Source of the DNA: Noviherbaspirillum galbum
Lineage (GTDB): Bacteria; Pseudomonadota; Gammaproteobacteria; Burkholderiales; Burkholderiaceae_D
DNA: 64,000 nucleotides
NCBI RefSeq assembly: GCF_010974945.1
Contig: NZ_JAAIVB010000014.1
Span: forward strand, 1 to 64,000
Reading direction: 5' to 3'
Under the pieces are notes generated by a model. That model was not told the DNA's origin and did not search any database. It saw nothing but the letters and a program-made list of their open reading frames with translations. Shown in pieces: positions 26,032-35,651 of this stretch. A program made the translations under genes and the position numbers. Numbering within the stretch: position 1 is the first letter of the stretch; each line of letters starts with the position of its first letter.

Positions 26032-27576
26032 TCAAAGCTTCTCCTTCTGCCCTTCCTTCATCTGATCCCGCCACTGCGCCTTCCAATCCCGCTCCCGCGC
26101 ATCGATCAGCGACTGATCATAAAACGACGCATCCGGCGCCCGCCGCGCAATCCCGAGCTGATCCATCGCCGCCGGCAACGCGCCATTCAATGCATACGAT
26201 TCCGCCAGCGCGAGATGCTGCAGCGCCTGCTTGCCCTGCGCCGCGTAGGCCTTGGCAAGCTGGTCCTGCAATTGGGGTTCCTGGCGGTAGAGCTGGGCCT
26301 GGTCGCGCAGGTAGGCGACCGCGTCGTCGAGCCTGCCGGCGGCGATCAGGCTGTCGGCGTACTGGCGCGCGATGCCGCGCGACAGCGGAAACTTGGCGCG
26401 CGCGGCGTCGGCTTCCTTGAGCGCATCGGCAGCCTTGCCCTGCGCCAGCTTGATGTCGATGGCGAGGTTGGTGAAGTTGACGTTCTGGATCGGCGCGGCG
26501 GGGCCCTGCGTGGCGGCGACGGCCTGCTGCAGCAGTTCCTGCGCCTTGTCGGGATTGCCTTGCTTGAGCGCGGCGAACGCCAGGCCATATTTGGCGGCGG
26601 CGAGCTGGTTGCGCGTCTTGCCCTGGGCCTGCATGTCGAGGGCGCCGACCGCATCGAGCAAGCCTTGCGGGGTGAGATCCTGCAGCACGCGGACACGCGC
26701 CCGGATGAGATGAAAGTCCAGGCTGTCCGCGCGCTGGCGGTAACGCATGTCGCGCGTGCGCGCCTGGATGTCGGCGATGCGCTCCGTCGTCAGCGGGTGG
26801 GAACGCAGGTAGGCCGGGGCGGAATCGTTGTAGGCGCGGGTCGCGGTCTGCAGGCGGCCGAAGAAGGACACCATGCCCGAGGTATCGAAGCCGGCTTCCT
26901 TCATGATCGACAGGCCGACGCGGTCGGCCTCGCGCTCGGCGTCGCGGCTGAAGTTGAGCTGGCGCTGGATCGCCATGCCCTGTCCGCCCATGAGCAGGGC
27001 GGTAGAAGCATCGGGGCTGCTGCGTGCGGCGAGCGCGGCGAGCACCAGCGAGGCCAGCGGGATCAGCGCGTCCTGGCGCTGCTTGCCGAGCATGCGGGCG
27101 ATGTGCCGCTGGGAGACGTGGCCGATCTCGTGCGCCAGCACCGAGGCCAGTTCCGATTCGTTCTGCGCCGCCAGCAGAAGCGCGGAATGCACGCCGATGA
27201 AGCCGCCCGGCAGGGCGAAGGCATTGATCATCGGGTCGCGTACCGCGAAAAAGAAAAAGTCATAGCCCGCTTCGCCCCGGGCTTCGGGAAAGGCGGACAG
27301 CAGCGTGCCGCCGAAGGTGTTGAGATATTCGATGACCGGCGCGTCGTCGAGGTAGTCGCGGTCGCGCCGGATCTCGCGGATGATCTGTTCGCCAAGCTTG
27401 CGCTCCATGAGGGGCGACAACTCTTCGCGCTCGGTATCGCCCAGGCTCGGCAGGTTTTGCGCGGGCGCGGAGGTTGTCGTTGCCGCAAGCGGCAGCCCGA
27501 TCAGGATTGCCAATGCGGCAGCACGTGCCGCGCGCGGCAGGCCGGGAAAAGAGAGGGAGGAAAGTGGAAGTTTCAC
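26032..27576 (-). CDS. bepA: periplasmic M48 metalloprotease/chaperone, BepA-like
   Basis: The 514-residue protein has a signal peptide (to about residue 40), then the M48 zinc-protease domain with [20 protein letters not shown] and the HEIGH motif (His149, Glu150, His153). The third ligand lies in the [10 protein letters not shown] stretch. The C-terminal half is helical with TPR-like repeats. BepA monitors outer-membrane protein assembly such as LptD and degrades misfolded intermediates. It is divergent from moaC with a 56-bp gap. Confidence 0.9.
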   Translation of the reverse strand: MKLPLSSLSFPGLPRAARAAALAILIGLPLAATTTSAPAQNLPSLGDTEREELSPLMERKLGEQIIREIRRDRDYLDDAPVIEYLNTFGGTLLSAFPEARGEAGYDFFFFAVRDPMINAFALPGGFIGVHSALLLAAQNESELASVLAHEIGHVSQRHIARMLGKQRQDALIPLASLVLAALAARSSPDASTALLMGGQGMAIQRQLNFSRDAEREADRVGLSIMKEAGFDTSGMVSFFGRLQTATRAYNDSAPAYLRSHPLTTERIADIQARTRDMRYRQRADSLDFHLIRARVRVLQDLTPQGLLDAVGALDMQAQGKTRNQLAAAKYGLAFAALKQGNPDKAQELLQQAVAATQGPAAPIQNVNFTNLAIDIKLAQGKAADALKEADAARAKFPLSRGIARQYADSLIAAGRLDDAVAYLRDQAQLYRQEPQLQDQLAKAYAAQGKQALQHLALAESYALNGALPAAMDQLGIARRAPDASFYDQSLIDARERDWKAQWRDQMKEGQKEKL

Positions 27577-27632
27577 GGTGCTATGATACCGCCACTTCGG
27601 CCACGATCAAGACCAGTCAACGTCTGTTACCC

Positions 27633-28208
27633 ATGAGCAAAACCACCTCCTCGCACGCATCCGCATCCAGCGCGGCAAGCACCTCCCAAGGCACGTCATC
27701 GGCCAGCGCGAGCAGCGGCGCCGGCGTTTCCTCCACGGGCCTGACCCACTTCGATGCGGGCGGCCAGGCCCACATGGTGGACGTCGGCGCCAAGGACGAA
27801 ACCCATCGCGTCGCCGTCGCCAGCGGCGTGATCCGCATGCTGCCCGCGACCCTGGCGATCATCGAGTCCGGCACGGCAAAGAAGGGGGACGTGCTCGGCA
27901 TCGCGCGCATCGCCGCGATCATGGCGGCGAAGAAGACCAGCGACCTGATACCGCTTTGCCATCCGCTCGCGCTGACCCGCGTGGCGGTGGATTTCGATAT
28001 CGACCGCGAGGCCTCCGCCATCGCCTGCAGCGCGCGCGTCGAGACCCATGGCAAGACCGGCGTGGAAATGGAGGCGCTGACCGCCGTGCAGGTAGGCTTG
28101 CTGACCATCTACGACATGTGCAAGGCGGTCGACCGCGGCATGACGATGACGGATGTGCGCGTGCGCGAGAAACAGGGCGGCAAGTCGGGGACCTGGTCGG
28201 CGGATTGA
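27633..28208 (+). CDS. moaC: cyclic pyranopterin monophosphate synthase, with Ser/Ala-rich N-terminal tail
   Basis: MoaC forms cyclic pyranopterin monophosphate in molybdenum cofactor synthesis. The core starts at [20 protein letters not shown] and includes [15 protein letters not shown] and the [20 protein letters not shown] helix ending in [10 protein letters not shown]. At 191 residues the protein is longer than the usual 160 or so, because residues 1-36 are nearly all Ser, Ala, Thr and Gly. This tail does not look like a signal peptide and is probably disordered; it could also mean that translation starts later, but no ATG lies between the tail and the core before the internal Met in AHMVD. 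Confidence 0.93.
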   Translation: MSKTTSSHASASSAASTSQGTSSASASSGAGVSSTGLTHFDAGGQAHMVDVGAKDETHRVAVASGVIRMLPATLAIIESGTAKKGDVLGIARIAAIMAAKKTSDLIPLCHPLALTRVAVDFDIDREASAIACSARVETHGKTGVEMEALTAVQVGLLTIYDMCKAVDRGMTMTDVRVREKQGGKSGTWSAD

Positions 28209-28221
28209 TTCTGGCGCTTTG

Positions 28222-28247
28222 CCGCCGGCGCGGTTCAGGGCCGGCGG
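28222..28247. terminator. GC hairpin between convergent moaC and PP2C genes
   Basis: An 8-bp stem CCGCCGGC/GCCGGCGG closes a 10-base loop in the 40-bp gap between two converging stop codons. There is no T-run on either strand, so this is a weak terminator call. Confidence 0.4.
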
Positions 28248-28248
28248 T

Positions 28249-29058
28249 TCAGGACATCCAGCCGCGCAGGCGTTCGAGCAGGCCGTTGCGCCCGCCATCG
28301 TTGGCATCGGCCGAGGATGTTGCCTGGCGGAACAGGATGACGGAGATGTTGTCATTTCCGCCTTGGCGATTCGCTTCATCCACCAGGATGCCGCAGGTCG
28401 CATCCAGATCGGTGCCATGCTGCTTCAGGATGGCGAGGATGGCGTTGTCGTCCAGCATGTCGGACAAGCCGTCGGAACACAGCAGGTAGAGATCGCCCGC
28501 CTGCATGGCGTGCACATGCACTTCCGCTTCCATCATGCTGTCGACGCCGACGGCGCGCGTGACGAGGTTGCGGTTGGCGGCATAGCGGGCCTGTTCAACG
28601 GTGAGCAGGCCGGCATCGATTTGTTCCTGGAGCAGGGAATGGTCCCGGGTGAGCTGCAGCAGGTTGTCGCTGCGCAGCCGGTAGGCGCGGGAATCGCCGA
28701 CGTGGGCGATGGTGAGGTTGCCCGGCTGCACCACCGCCACCACCAGCGTGGTCCCCATGCCGGCGTAGGCCGGCGTGGCGCGCGCTGCGGCGAGGATGGC
28801 ATCGTTGGCCGAGCGGACGGCGCTTGCCAGCATCTCCGGCGTCAGCCCGTCCGGCGGATTGGCGTCATGGGCATCGCGCAGGCTGCGCACCGCGCTCTCG
28901 ATGGCGATCCGGCTCGCCACTTCGCCCGCCTCGTATCCCCCCATGCCATCGGCCAGCACGACCACGCCGATGTCCGCTTCGACCGCGACTGCATCCTCGT
29001 TCTGCGAGCGAACGAGGCCGGTATCGGTCTTGGCGGCGAATTCGAGATTGACGGGCAT
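28249..29058 (-). CDS. PP2C-type protein serine/threonine phosphatase
   Basis: The 269-residue protein carries the PP2C metal-binding blocks: SQNEDAV, VVVLADGMGGYEAGEVAS, MGTTLVVAVV, IAHVGDSRAY, LCSDGLSDML and GGNDNISVI. It resembles the bacterial Stp1/PrpC group that removes phosphate from Ser/Thr kinase targets. No Hanks-type kinase gene is beside it, so its partner is elsewhere. The end (RNGLLERLRGWMS) is an amphipathic basic tail beyond the core. Confidence 0.9.
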   Translation of the reverse strand: MPVNLEFAAKTDTGLVRSQNEDAVAVEADIGVVVLADGMGGYEAGEVASRIAIESAVRSLRDAHDANPPDGLTPEMLASAVRSANDAILAAARATPAYAGMGTTLVVAVVQPGNLTIAHVGDSRAYRLRSDNLLQLTRDHSLLQEQIDAGLLTVEQARYAANRNLVTRAVGVDSMMEAEVHVHAMQAGDLYLLCSDGLSDMLDDNAILAILKQHGTDLDATCGILVDEANRQGGNDNISVILFRQATSSADANDGGRNGLLERLRGWMS

Positions 29059-29127
29059 GCAATGATTATACGGCGTTACGGCGGCGCTTCGATGCGCTTG
29101 CGCATGCCTTCTTGCAAAGGCCGGAAA

Positions 29128-29865
29128 TCAGCCCTCGCCCTCCCCGTCCTTGTCTTGGCGCCGGGCAAGCCAGCCGCCAAGAATGATGACGGCGACGGCG
29201 CCTGCCAGCGAGGCGAGGTCGAGGTGCCAGCCGGTGCCGGGAATGACGAGGTCCGGAATCGTGATGCGTCCTTCCATCCAGCGCACGACCGCGGCATCGG
29301 AAAAGATCATGCCGCCCGCGAGGTAGCCGAGCAACCCTGCGCCGAAGGTCACCACCAGCGGGAAGCGCTCCATCAGCTTGAGCACCAGCGTGCTGCCCCA
29401 CACGATGATGGGAATGCTGACCAGGATGCCGAAGGCGACCAGCATGAGCTGGTGTTCGCCGCCCGTCTGCTCGGCGGCGCTGGCGACGGCGATGACGTTG
29501 TCGATGCTCATCACCAGGTCCGCCACCACGATGGTCTTGATGGCGGTGAGCAGGCGGTCGCTGGCGGTGATGTTGTCATGGTCGTCATCGTCCTCTGCGA
29601 GCAGCTTGACGCCGATCCAGAACAGCAGCAGGCCACCGACGATCTTCAGGTAGGGAATCTGAAGCATGGTGACGGCGAAGGAGATGAGGAGGATGCGGAT
29701 CGCTATCGCGCCGACCGTGCCCCAGAGGATGCCGCGGAAGCGCAAGGCGGGAGGCAGGTTGCGGCAGGCGAGCGCGATCACGATGGCGTTGTCCCCGCCC
29801 AGCAGGATATCGATCAGGATGATCTGCCCGACGGCGAGCCAGTTGAGATTCAGCAGGAAATCCAT
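29128..29865 (-). CDS. TerC family integral membrane protein
   Basis: The 245-residue protein has about seven membrane segments with the family motif ILIDILLGGDNAIVIALA and, later, ADLVMSIDNVIAVASA; the paired Asp-Asn residues are thought to sit in a metal path. Proteins of this family take part in metal (for example manganese) homeostasis, sometimes described as tellurium resistance. An Asp-rich loop (EDDDDHDN) lies at residue 91-98. It lies downstream of sucCD, separated by a terminator. Confidence 0.88.
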   Translation of the reverse strand: MDFLLNLNWLAVGQIILIDILLGGDNAIVIALACRNLPPALRFRGILWGTVGAIAIRILLISFAVTMLQIPYLKIVGGLLLFWIGVKLLAEDDDDHDNITASDRLLTAIKTIVVADLVMSIDNVIAVASAAEQTGGEHQLMLVAFGILVSIPIIVWGSTLVLKLMERFPLVVTFGAGLLGYLAGGMIFSDAAVVRWMEGRITIPDLVIPGTGWHLDLASLAGAVAVIILGGWLARRQDKDGEGEG

Positions 29866-29892
29866 GGGGGAAGTTGGGGTCCGGAAAACAGA

Positions 29893-29914
29893 ACGGGAGG
29901 CAATTGCCTCCCGT
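29893..29914 (-). terminator. Rho-independent terminator after sucCD
   Basis: A perfect 22-bp palindrome (ACGGGAGGCAA and complement) forms a 9-bp stem with an AATT loop. On the minus strand TTCTGTTTTCC follows. It lies between sucD and terC. Confidence 0.85.
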
Positions 29915-30033
29915 ATGGTAGTGCAGCTTACGCCGTAGCGCTTGCGATCATGTCATCGTCAGGCGGGATGCCGGCGGTTCCGCCCCGGATCGGTGGCGCG
30001 GCTTTCCCGGAGGACCGCGCCACGTCCGGCGAT

Positions 30034-30915
30034 TTACAGCGCTGCCTTCAGCAGGCGTCCCATTTCGGACGGGTTCTTGGTGACCTTGATGCCGCAGGCT
30101 TCCATGATGTCCAGCTTGGCCTGCGCGGTGTCGGCGCCGCCGGAGATCAGCGCGCCGGCGTGGCCCATGCGCTTGCCCGGAGGCGCGGTCACACCCGCGA
30201 TGAAGCCGATGACCGGCTTCTTCATGTTGCCCTTGATCCATTCGGCGGCGTTGGCTTCGTCGGGTCCGCCGATCTCGCCGATCATGATGACTGCGTCGGT
30301 ATCCGGATCGTCGTTGAACATCTTCATGACGTCGATGTGCTTCAGCCCGTTGATCGGATCGCCGCCGATGCCGACCGCGGAGGACTGGCCGAGGCCGAGG
30401 GCGGTGAGCTGGCCCACGGCTTCATAGGTCAGCGTGCCCGAGCGGGACACGACGCCGATGCGGCCCTTCTTGTGGATGTGGCCGGGCATGATGCCGATCT
30501 TGATTTCGTCGGGCGTGATCAGGCCGGGGCAGTTCGGGCCCAGCAGCAGGGTCTTGCTGCCGGCCTTCTTCATGCGGTCCTTGACTTCCAGCATGTCGCG
30601 CACGGGGATGCCTTCGGTAATGCAGATGGCGAGGTCGAGTTCGGCTTCGACGGCTTCCCAGATCGCGGCGGCGGCGCCCGCGGGCGGCACGTAGATCACG
30701 GAAACGGTGGCGCCGGTCTGGGCCTTGGCGTCCTTGACGTTGGCGAAGATGGGAATGCCTTCGAAATCTTCACCGGCCTTCTTCGGGTTCACGCCGGCGA
30801 CGAAGCAGTTCTTGCCATTGGCGTAATCGCGGCACATGCGGGTGTGGAACTGGCCGGTCTTGCCGGTGATGCCTTGGGTAATGACTTTGGTGTCTTTGTT
30901 GATCAGGATCGACAT
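30034..30915 (-). CDS. sucD: succinyl-CoA synthetase alpha subunit
   Basis: The alpha subunit carries the CoA site and the phosphohistidine of succinyl-CoA synthetase in the TCA cycle. The 293-residue protein begins [19 protein letters not shown], has [22 protein letters not shown] and [12 protein letters not shown]. The active-site His is in [14 protein letters not shown] near the C-terminus. It starts 17 bp after the sucC stop. Confidence 0.97.
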   Translation of the reverse strand: MSILINKDTKVITQGITGKTGQFHTRMCRDYANGKNCFVAGVNPKKAGEDFEGIPIFANVKDAKAQTGATVSVIYVPPAGAAAAIWEAVEAELDLAICITEGIPVRDMLEVKDRMKKAGSKTLLLGPNCPGLITPDEIKIGIMPGHIHKKGRIGVVSRSGTLTYEAVGQLTALGLGQSSAVGIGGDPINGLKHIDVMKMFNDDPDTDAVIMIGEIGGPDEANAAEWIKGNMKKPVIGFIAGVTAPPGKRMGHAGALISGGADTAQAKLDIMEACGIKVTKNPSEMGRLLKAAL

Positions 30916-30932
30916 GTGTTTTCCTTCTGCGA

Positions 30933-32099
30933 TTATTTACCGTTGGCCGCGGCGACGACCTTCTGCGCGGCTTCTTCCATGGTGTCGGCGGCGATGATCG
31001 GCAGGCCCGATTCCGCGAGCATCTTCTTGCCGAGGTCTTCGTTGGTGCCCTTCATGCGCACCACCAGCGGCACGCTCAGCGATACCGCCTTGGAAGCGGC
31101 AATCACGCCTTCGGCAATCACGTCGCAGCGCATGATGCCGCCGAAGATGTTCACCAGGATGGCTCTCAGGTTGGGGTTCGTCAGCATCAGCTTGAAGGCT
31201 TCGGTCACCTTCTCGGTGGTGGCGCCGCCGCCCACGTCGAGGAAGTTGGCCGGCTCGCCGCCGAACAGCTTGATGGTGTCCATGGTGGCCATGGCCAGGC
31301 CGGCGCCGTTCACCAGGCAGCCGATGTTGCCGTCGAGGGAAATGTACGCGAGGTCGAATTTGGAGGCTTCGATTTCAGCCGGATCTTCTTCATCGAGGTC
31401 GCGCATGGCGACGATCTCGGGATGGCGGAACAGCGCGTTGGAATCGAAGTTGAACTTGGCGTCGAGGGCGATGACCTTGCCGTCGCCGGTGAGGATCAGG
31501 GGGTTGATTTCCGCGAGGGAGGAGTCGGTTTCCCAGTAAGCCTGGTAGAGGCCTTGCAGCTGCTTGCGCGCGTCGGCGATGGAGCCTTGCGGCACGCCGA
31601 TCTTGGCGGCGATGCTGTCGGCGTCGACGTCGGTCAGGCCGGTTGCCGGGTCGATCACGACCTTGTGGATGAGCTCAGGGTGCTTCTCGGCGACTTCCTC
31701 GATGTCCATGCCGCCTTCGCTGGAAGCCATCAGCACGACGCGCTGGGAAACGCGGTCGGTGACCATGGAGACGTAGAGTTCCTTCTTGATGTCGGCGCCT
31801 TCTTCGATCAGCAGGCGGCGGACCTTCTGGCCCTCGGGACCGGTCTGGTGCGTGACCAGCTGCATGCCCATGATGGCGTTGGCGTATTCCTTGACCTGGT
31901 CGAGGGACTTGGCAACCTTCACGCCGCCGCCCTTGCCGCGGCCGCCGGCATGGATCTGTGCCTTGACGACCCACACCGGGCCTCCAAGAGTTTCGGCGGC
32001 CTTGACCGCTTCCTCAACGGAGAAGCACGGGATACCGCGCGGAACCGTTACCCCGAACTTGCGGAGGATTTCTTTGCCCTGATACTCATGGATTTTCAT
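30933..32099 (-). CDS. sucC: succinyl-CoA synthetase beta subunit
   Basis: The 388-residue beta subunit has an N-terminal ATP-grasp domain ([34 protein letters not shown]) and a C-terminal CoA-ligase domain ([31 protein letters not shown]). It pairs with SucD and converts succinyl-CoA to succinate with nucleotide triphosphate formation. GAAGGGAAG precedes the ATG. The unit sucC-sucD is compact and ends in a terminator. Confidence 0.97.
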   Translation of the reverse strand: MKIHEYQGKEILRKFGVTVPRGIPCFSVEEAVKAAETLGGPVWVVKAQIHAGGRGKGGGVKVAKSLDQVKEYANAIMGMQLVTHQTGPEGQKVRRLLIEEGADIKKELYVSMVTDRVSQRVVLMASSEGGMDIEEVAEKHPELIHKVVIDPATGLTDVDADSIAAKIGVPQGSIADARKQLQGLYQAYWETDSSLAEINPLILTGDGKVIALDAKFNFDSNALFRHPEIVAMRDLDEEDPAEIEASKFDLAYISLDGNIGCLVNGAGLAMATMDTIKLFGGEPANFLDVGGGATTEKVTEAFKLMLTNPNLRAILVNIFGGIMRCDVIAEGVIAASKAVSLSVPLVVRMKGTNEDLGKKMLAESGLPIIAADTMEEAAQKVVAAANGK

Positions 32100-32145
32100 G
32101 CGAGCTTCCCTTCAGACGCTTATTGAGAAATGAACTTGGTTGCAA

Positions 32146-32727
32146 CTAGGTGGATTCGGTTTCCGCGGCAGGCTGGATGGCCCAGCGCGGATAGTACTTG
32201 GCGACCGCCTCGCCATCGGTGCGCAGGGCATGGCAGCGGTCGAGCTGGAAAGGCTTGGTCGCCTGGGCGCCGCCGCTGGCGCCGTCGCGGGTGTCGATCA
32301 CCTCGCCGGCAAAGGCCTGGATGGCGGCGGTCGGCAGCACCATGGCGAGCTCGGTGAGATGCGTGCAACCCTGGGTGCCGGCAAGCCGCTGCTTGACGCC
32401 GTCGCGGAACCCCTTGTACAGGTTCAGTCCGACCAGCTTGGCATAGTCGGGACCGATGGTGTCGCAGTAGCCTGGATACGGCACGGCATCGGAGACCGCG
32501 CCCGCGGCAACGATGTTGAGTTCGCGATCGATGGTGATGCGCAGCCAGAGGTCGTGCATGGGATGGCCGGCGGGACGGATGCCGGACGCCAGCTTGCTGT
32601 CGCGGGTCTTGATGTCGGTGATATGCGCGTCGATGTCCCACAATCCATCATCGCGGGCATAGGCCTCGATCTGGATCGCGCGAGTGTGCTTGAGCGCACG
32701 GCGGGAAGTCGGCGTTGGTAAGGGCAT
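32146..32727 (-). CDS. DUF2889 domain protein
   Basis: The 193-residue soluble protein starts MPLPTPTSRRALKHTRAIQI and contains ARDDGLWDIDAHITDIKTRD, HPMHDLWLRITIDRELNI and GCTHLTELAMVLPTAAIQAF, which I recognise as DUF2889. Its function is unknown. It is found next to TCA or RecA-region genes in related organisms. An extended -10 element (TG-C-TACACT, minus strand, 32833-32841) lies about 106 bp upstream and may be its promoter. Confidence 0.8.
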   Translation of the reverse strand: MPLPTPTSRRALKHTRAIQIEAYARDDGLWDIDAHITDIKTRDSKLASGIRPAGHPMHDLWLRITIDRELNIVAAGAVSDAVPYPGYCDTIGPDYAKLVGLNLYKGFRDGVKQRLAGTQGCTHLTELAMVLPTAAIQAFAGEVIDTRDGASGGAQATKPFQLDRCHALRTDGEAVAKYYPRWAIQPAAETEST

Positions 32728-32959
32728 TCGGACTACTGCCTGTGAAGCGGCAACGAAAGAAGCCGCATTTGCGTGTCGTCGCCGCAGTTTCTACGGCAAC
32801 AGCCGCTCATGCGGCGCTGCAAAAACCCACGAAGTGTAGCACAGGTCAGGAAGCGATTACCATTTGTTGAATCCGCGCATCCTCTGCGGGAAGGCGCGAA
32901 AATGACGGGATGAGGCGGGGGCGGCCGCGGTCGGCCGTGAAACCCGCTGTCAGTATTGA

Positions 32960-33412
32960 CTACTCTTCCTCGGGCAGGTTTTTCATCGCCGCCTGGATGG
33001 CGCCGAGGGAGAACCCGCGCTGCTGGAGAAAACGCATCTGCTTCGCGCGCTCGGCGGCGTCGGCGGGAGGCTGGGAAAATTTCCTGCGCCAGACTTCGCG
33101 GGCTCGCGCCGCTTCGTCCTGGCGAAGATCAGACTTGATCTGGGAGAGCGCTTCACCATTGATGCCGTGGCTCTGCAACTCGGAAAGGATACGACTGTTG
33201 CCGAAGCGCGCGGCGCGCCGGTTGACGAGCGATTCGGTGAAGCGGGATTCGGAAAGAAACTTGGCTGCTTCGAGCTGGTCGAGCAAGGCTTCGACGTCGT
33301 CGCCTTCCTGGGCATAGCGTGAAAGCTTGCGGGCAAGCTCGATACGGCTGTGTTCGCGATTGGACAAATACTTCAGGGCCCGCGCCTTCAGACTCATTTG
33401 CATTCTTGCCAT
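32960..33412 (-). CDS. recX: regulatory protein RecX
   Basis: RecX binds RecA filaments and limits RecA activity. The 150-residue helical protein has the family layout [38 protein letters not shown] and a C-terminal third helix repeat ([16 protein letters not shown]). It lies downstream of recA, 164 bp away, in the usual recA-recX order. Start MARMQM at 33412 is chosen; nearby in-frame ATGs at 33403 and 33397 are possible. Confidence 0.9.
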   Translation of the reverse strand: MARMQMSLKARALKYLSNREHSRIELARKLSRYAQEGDDVEALLDQLEAAKFLSESRFTESLVNRRAARFGNSRILSELQSHGINGEALSQIKSDLRQDEAARAREVWRRKFSQPPADAAERAKQMRFLQQRGFSLGAIQAAMKNLPEEE

Positions 33413-33532
33413 GGGTGTCTGCCGACGCGGGCCCCTCACGTGAAGTAACTTGGTGCTCACACCCCGTTCAACGCCGGTTGCCGGAGCGGGGTGATGATGT
33501 GATGCTGATTGCCTGCCAACTGCCTACCGGTC

Positions 33533-33564
33533 GCATGCCGCCGCTTCTTTCCACGACGGCATGC
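33533..33564 (-). terminator. hairpin between recA and recX
   Basis: An 8-bp stem GCATGCCG/CGGCATGC closes a 16-base loop starting 12 bp after the recA stop. A second stem CACCCCG/CGGGGTG lies closer to recX (33469-33492). They probably reduce read-through from recA into recX rather than stop it. Confidence 0.45.
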
Positions 33565-33576
33565 GGATGATGCCTG

Positions 33577-34623
33577 TTACTCAGCCGCTTCCGCGGAAAC
33601 GGCCGGCAGCAGGGGAACACCGAGCGAAGCACGCACTTTGTTCTCGATTTCGCGAGCCAGTTCCGGATGCTCTTTCAGATAGTTGCGGGCGTTGTCCTTG
33701 CCCTGGCCGATGCGCTCGCCGTTGTAGCTGTACCATGCGCCCGACTTTTCAACGATCTTGGCTTCCGCGCCGAGGTCGAGGATTTCGCCTTCACGGGACG
33801 TGCCTTCCCCGTAGAGGATGTCGAAATGGGCTTCCTTGAAGGGAGGCGCCACCTTGTTCTTAACGACCTTCACCTTGGTCTCGTTGCCGATGACCTCGTC
33901 GCCCGACTTGATGGAGCCGGTACGGCGGATGTCGAGACGCACGGATGCGTAGAACTTCAGTGCATTGCCGCCGGTCGTGGTTTCGGGGTTGCCGAACATC
34001 ACGCCGATCTTCATGCGGATCTGGTTGATGAAGATGACCAGGGTATTGGTGCGGTTGATGCTGCCGGTCAGCTTGCGCAGCGCCTGGGACATCAGGCGGG
34101 CCTGCAGGCCGGGGAGCGAGTCGCCCATGTCGCCTTCGATTTCGGCGCGCGGCGTCAGCGCGGCGACGGAGTCGACGACCACCATGTCGACGCTGCCGGA
34201 GCGGACGAGCGCATCACAGATTTCCAATGCCTGCTCGCCGGTATCCGGCTGGGAGATCAGGAGTTCGGACAGATTGACGCCGAGTTTCTGCGCATAGATC
34301 ACGTCCAGGGCATGCTCGGCATCGATGAAGGCACAGGTACCGCCCAGGCGCTGCATCTCGGCGATAGCTTGCAGGGTCAGCGTGGTTTTACCGGAGGATT
34401 CCGGGCCGTAGATCTCGACCACGCGGCCGCGCGGCAACCCGCCGACGCCAAGCGCGATATCCAGGCCGAGCGAGCCGGTCGACACGACCTGCACTTCTTC
34501 CGCGACCGCGCCGTCCACCATGCGCATCACGGAGCCCTTGCCGAACTGCTTCTCGATTTGTGCCAACGCTGCGGCGAGGGCCTTGCTCTTTTCCGGATTT
34601 TGCGCTGCTTTCTTGTCGTCCAT
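33577..34623 (-). CDS. recA: recombinase RecA
   Basis: RecA is the DNA strand-exchange and SOS-activating ATPase. The 348-residue protein has Walker [30 protein letters not shown], the L1 region and L2 [17 protein letters not shown], and a short acidic-poor C-terminus (PAVSAEAAE). A LexA box lies 134-153 bp upstream, so it should be SOS-inducible. Confidence 0.98.
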   Translation of the reverse strand: MDDKKAAQNPEKSKALAAALAQIEKQFGKGSVMRMVDGAVAEEVQVVSTGSLGLDIALGVGGLPRGRVVEIYGPESSGKTTLTLQAIAEMQRLGGTCAFIDAEHALDVIYAQKLGVNLSELLISQPDTGEQALEICDALVRSGSVDMVVVDSVAALTPRAEIEGDMGDSLPGLQARLMSQALRKLTGSINRTNTLVIFINQIRMKIGVMFGNPETTTGGNALKFYASVRLDIRRTGSIKSGDEVIGNETKVKVVKNKVAPPFKEAHFDILYGEGTSREGEILDLGAEAKIVEKSGAWYSYNGERIGQGKDNARNYLKEHPELAREIENKVRASLGVPLLPAVSAEAAE

Positions 34624-34939
34624 ATTTGTATTCAGACCTATGTGAATGAAGGAATTGGGGAGCCGGCAATCGCTTCACTTACTGCTTTGTTTTTGCAAGA
34701 TATTTTGCCAAAAAACAAGTGTTTGACCCCGGATCTGCACTCAACGCTACAGCCCATACTGTATAAAAATCCAGTGCTTTTTGCAAGCGAAATCTGGCTT
34801 TGGCGGACAGTTTTTGCAGGGTTCGCGAGGCACCGACCGCCTTGCCGGAAAAGGGAAAATCAGTGCCGTTTCCGTGCTTTCCTTGCCCCTCCGGGGGAAA
34901 GGCAATAGACTAAAGTAAAACGATTGCAGAGTGCCAACA
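34624..34939. other. divergent promoter region between recA and the response regulator
   Basis: This 316-base spacer holds the recA LexA box and promoter (34757-34790) in its middle. The right half has no clear promoter for the two-component genes; AGAG eight bases before the regulator ATG is a plausible ribosome site. Confidence 0.6.
34757..34776 (-). promoter_or_regulatory. LexA (SOS) box of recA
   Basis: TACTGTATAAAAATCCAGTG fits the CTG-N10-CAG operator consensus with flanking TA and TG. On the minus strand TTGCAA (34785-34790) and TACAGT (34762-34767) with a 17-bp spacer form a likely promoter that the box overlaps. Confidence 0.85.
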
Positions 34940-35644
34940 ATGCGTATTTTGCTTGCTGAAGACGACAGTGTACTTGCTGACGGCCTGACCCGCTCGCTGC
35001 GGCAGTCCGGCTACGCGACCGACTGCGTCAAGAACGGCCTGGAAGCGGATACCGCGCTCTCGACCCAGGATTTCGACCTGCTGATCCTCGACCTCGGCCT
35101 GCCGAAGATGGCCGGCCTGGAAGTGCTGCGGCGCCTGCGGGCGCGCAACTCGCGCCTGCCGGTGCTGATCCTGACCGCCGGCGACTCGATCGAGCAGCGC
35201 GTCAAGGGCCTCGACCTCGGCGCCGACGACTTCATGGCCAAGCCCTTCGCCCTGTCGGAACTCGAGGCCCGGGTGCGCGCCCTGACGCGGCGCGGCGCCG
35301 GCGGCGGTCCCACCGTCATCCGCCACGGCCCGCTTACCTATGATCAGGTCGGCCGCATCGCCTACATGAACGACCAGATGCTCGACCTCTCGGCGCGCGA
35401 ACTCGGCCTGCTGGAAGTGCTGCTGCAGCGGACCGGCCGCCTGGTGTCCAAGGAGCAACTCGTCGACCACCTCTGCGAATGGGGCGAGGAAGTCAGCAAC
35501 AATGCCATCGAGGTCTACGTCCACCGCCTGCGCAAGAAGATCGAGAGCGGCGGCGTGCGCATCGCCACCGTGCGCGGCCTCGGCTACTGCCTCGAAAAGC
35601 TGCCGGAGCATGCCGGCAACCAGGCCGGCGCCGGCCTCAACTGA
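34940..35644 (+). CDS. OmpR-family response regulator (TctD/QseB-like)
   Basis: The 234-residue protein has a receiver domain with phospho-acceptor Asp51, Thr79 and Lys101, and a winged-helix DNA-binding domain (residues 125-220) with EVYVHRLRKKIESGGV and IATVRGLGYCL. It starts MRILLAEDDSVLADGL. A GTG three codons upstream is possible, but the ATG with AGAG eight bases before it fits the family. The partner kinase gene begins 7 bp downstream, followed by a two-subunit symporter, so control of that transporter is an inference. Confidence 0.93.
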   Translation: MRILLAEDDSVLADGLTRSLRQSGYATDCVKNGLEADTALSTQDFDLLILDLGLPKMAGLEVLRRLRARNSRLPVLILTAGDSIEQRVKGLDLGADDFMAKPFALSELEARVRALTRRGAGGGPTVIRHGPLTYDQVGRIAYMNDQMLDLSARELGLLEVLLQRTGRLVSKEQLVDHLCEWGEEVSNNAIEVYVHRLRKKIESGGVRIATVRGLGYCLEKLPEHAGNQAGAGLN

Positions 35645-35651
35645 ATGACCC

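Noticed and set aside
28153-31539. 1128-codon plus-strand frame over PP2C, terC and sucD
   Set aside because: It is antisense to three genes with clear motifs.
33397-33460. Longer RecX start at 33460
   Set aside because: The added residues ([14 protein letters not shown]) do not belong to the RecX fold and lack a ribosome site.
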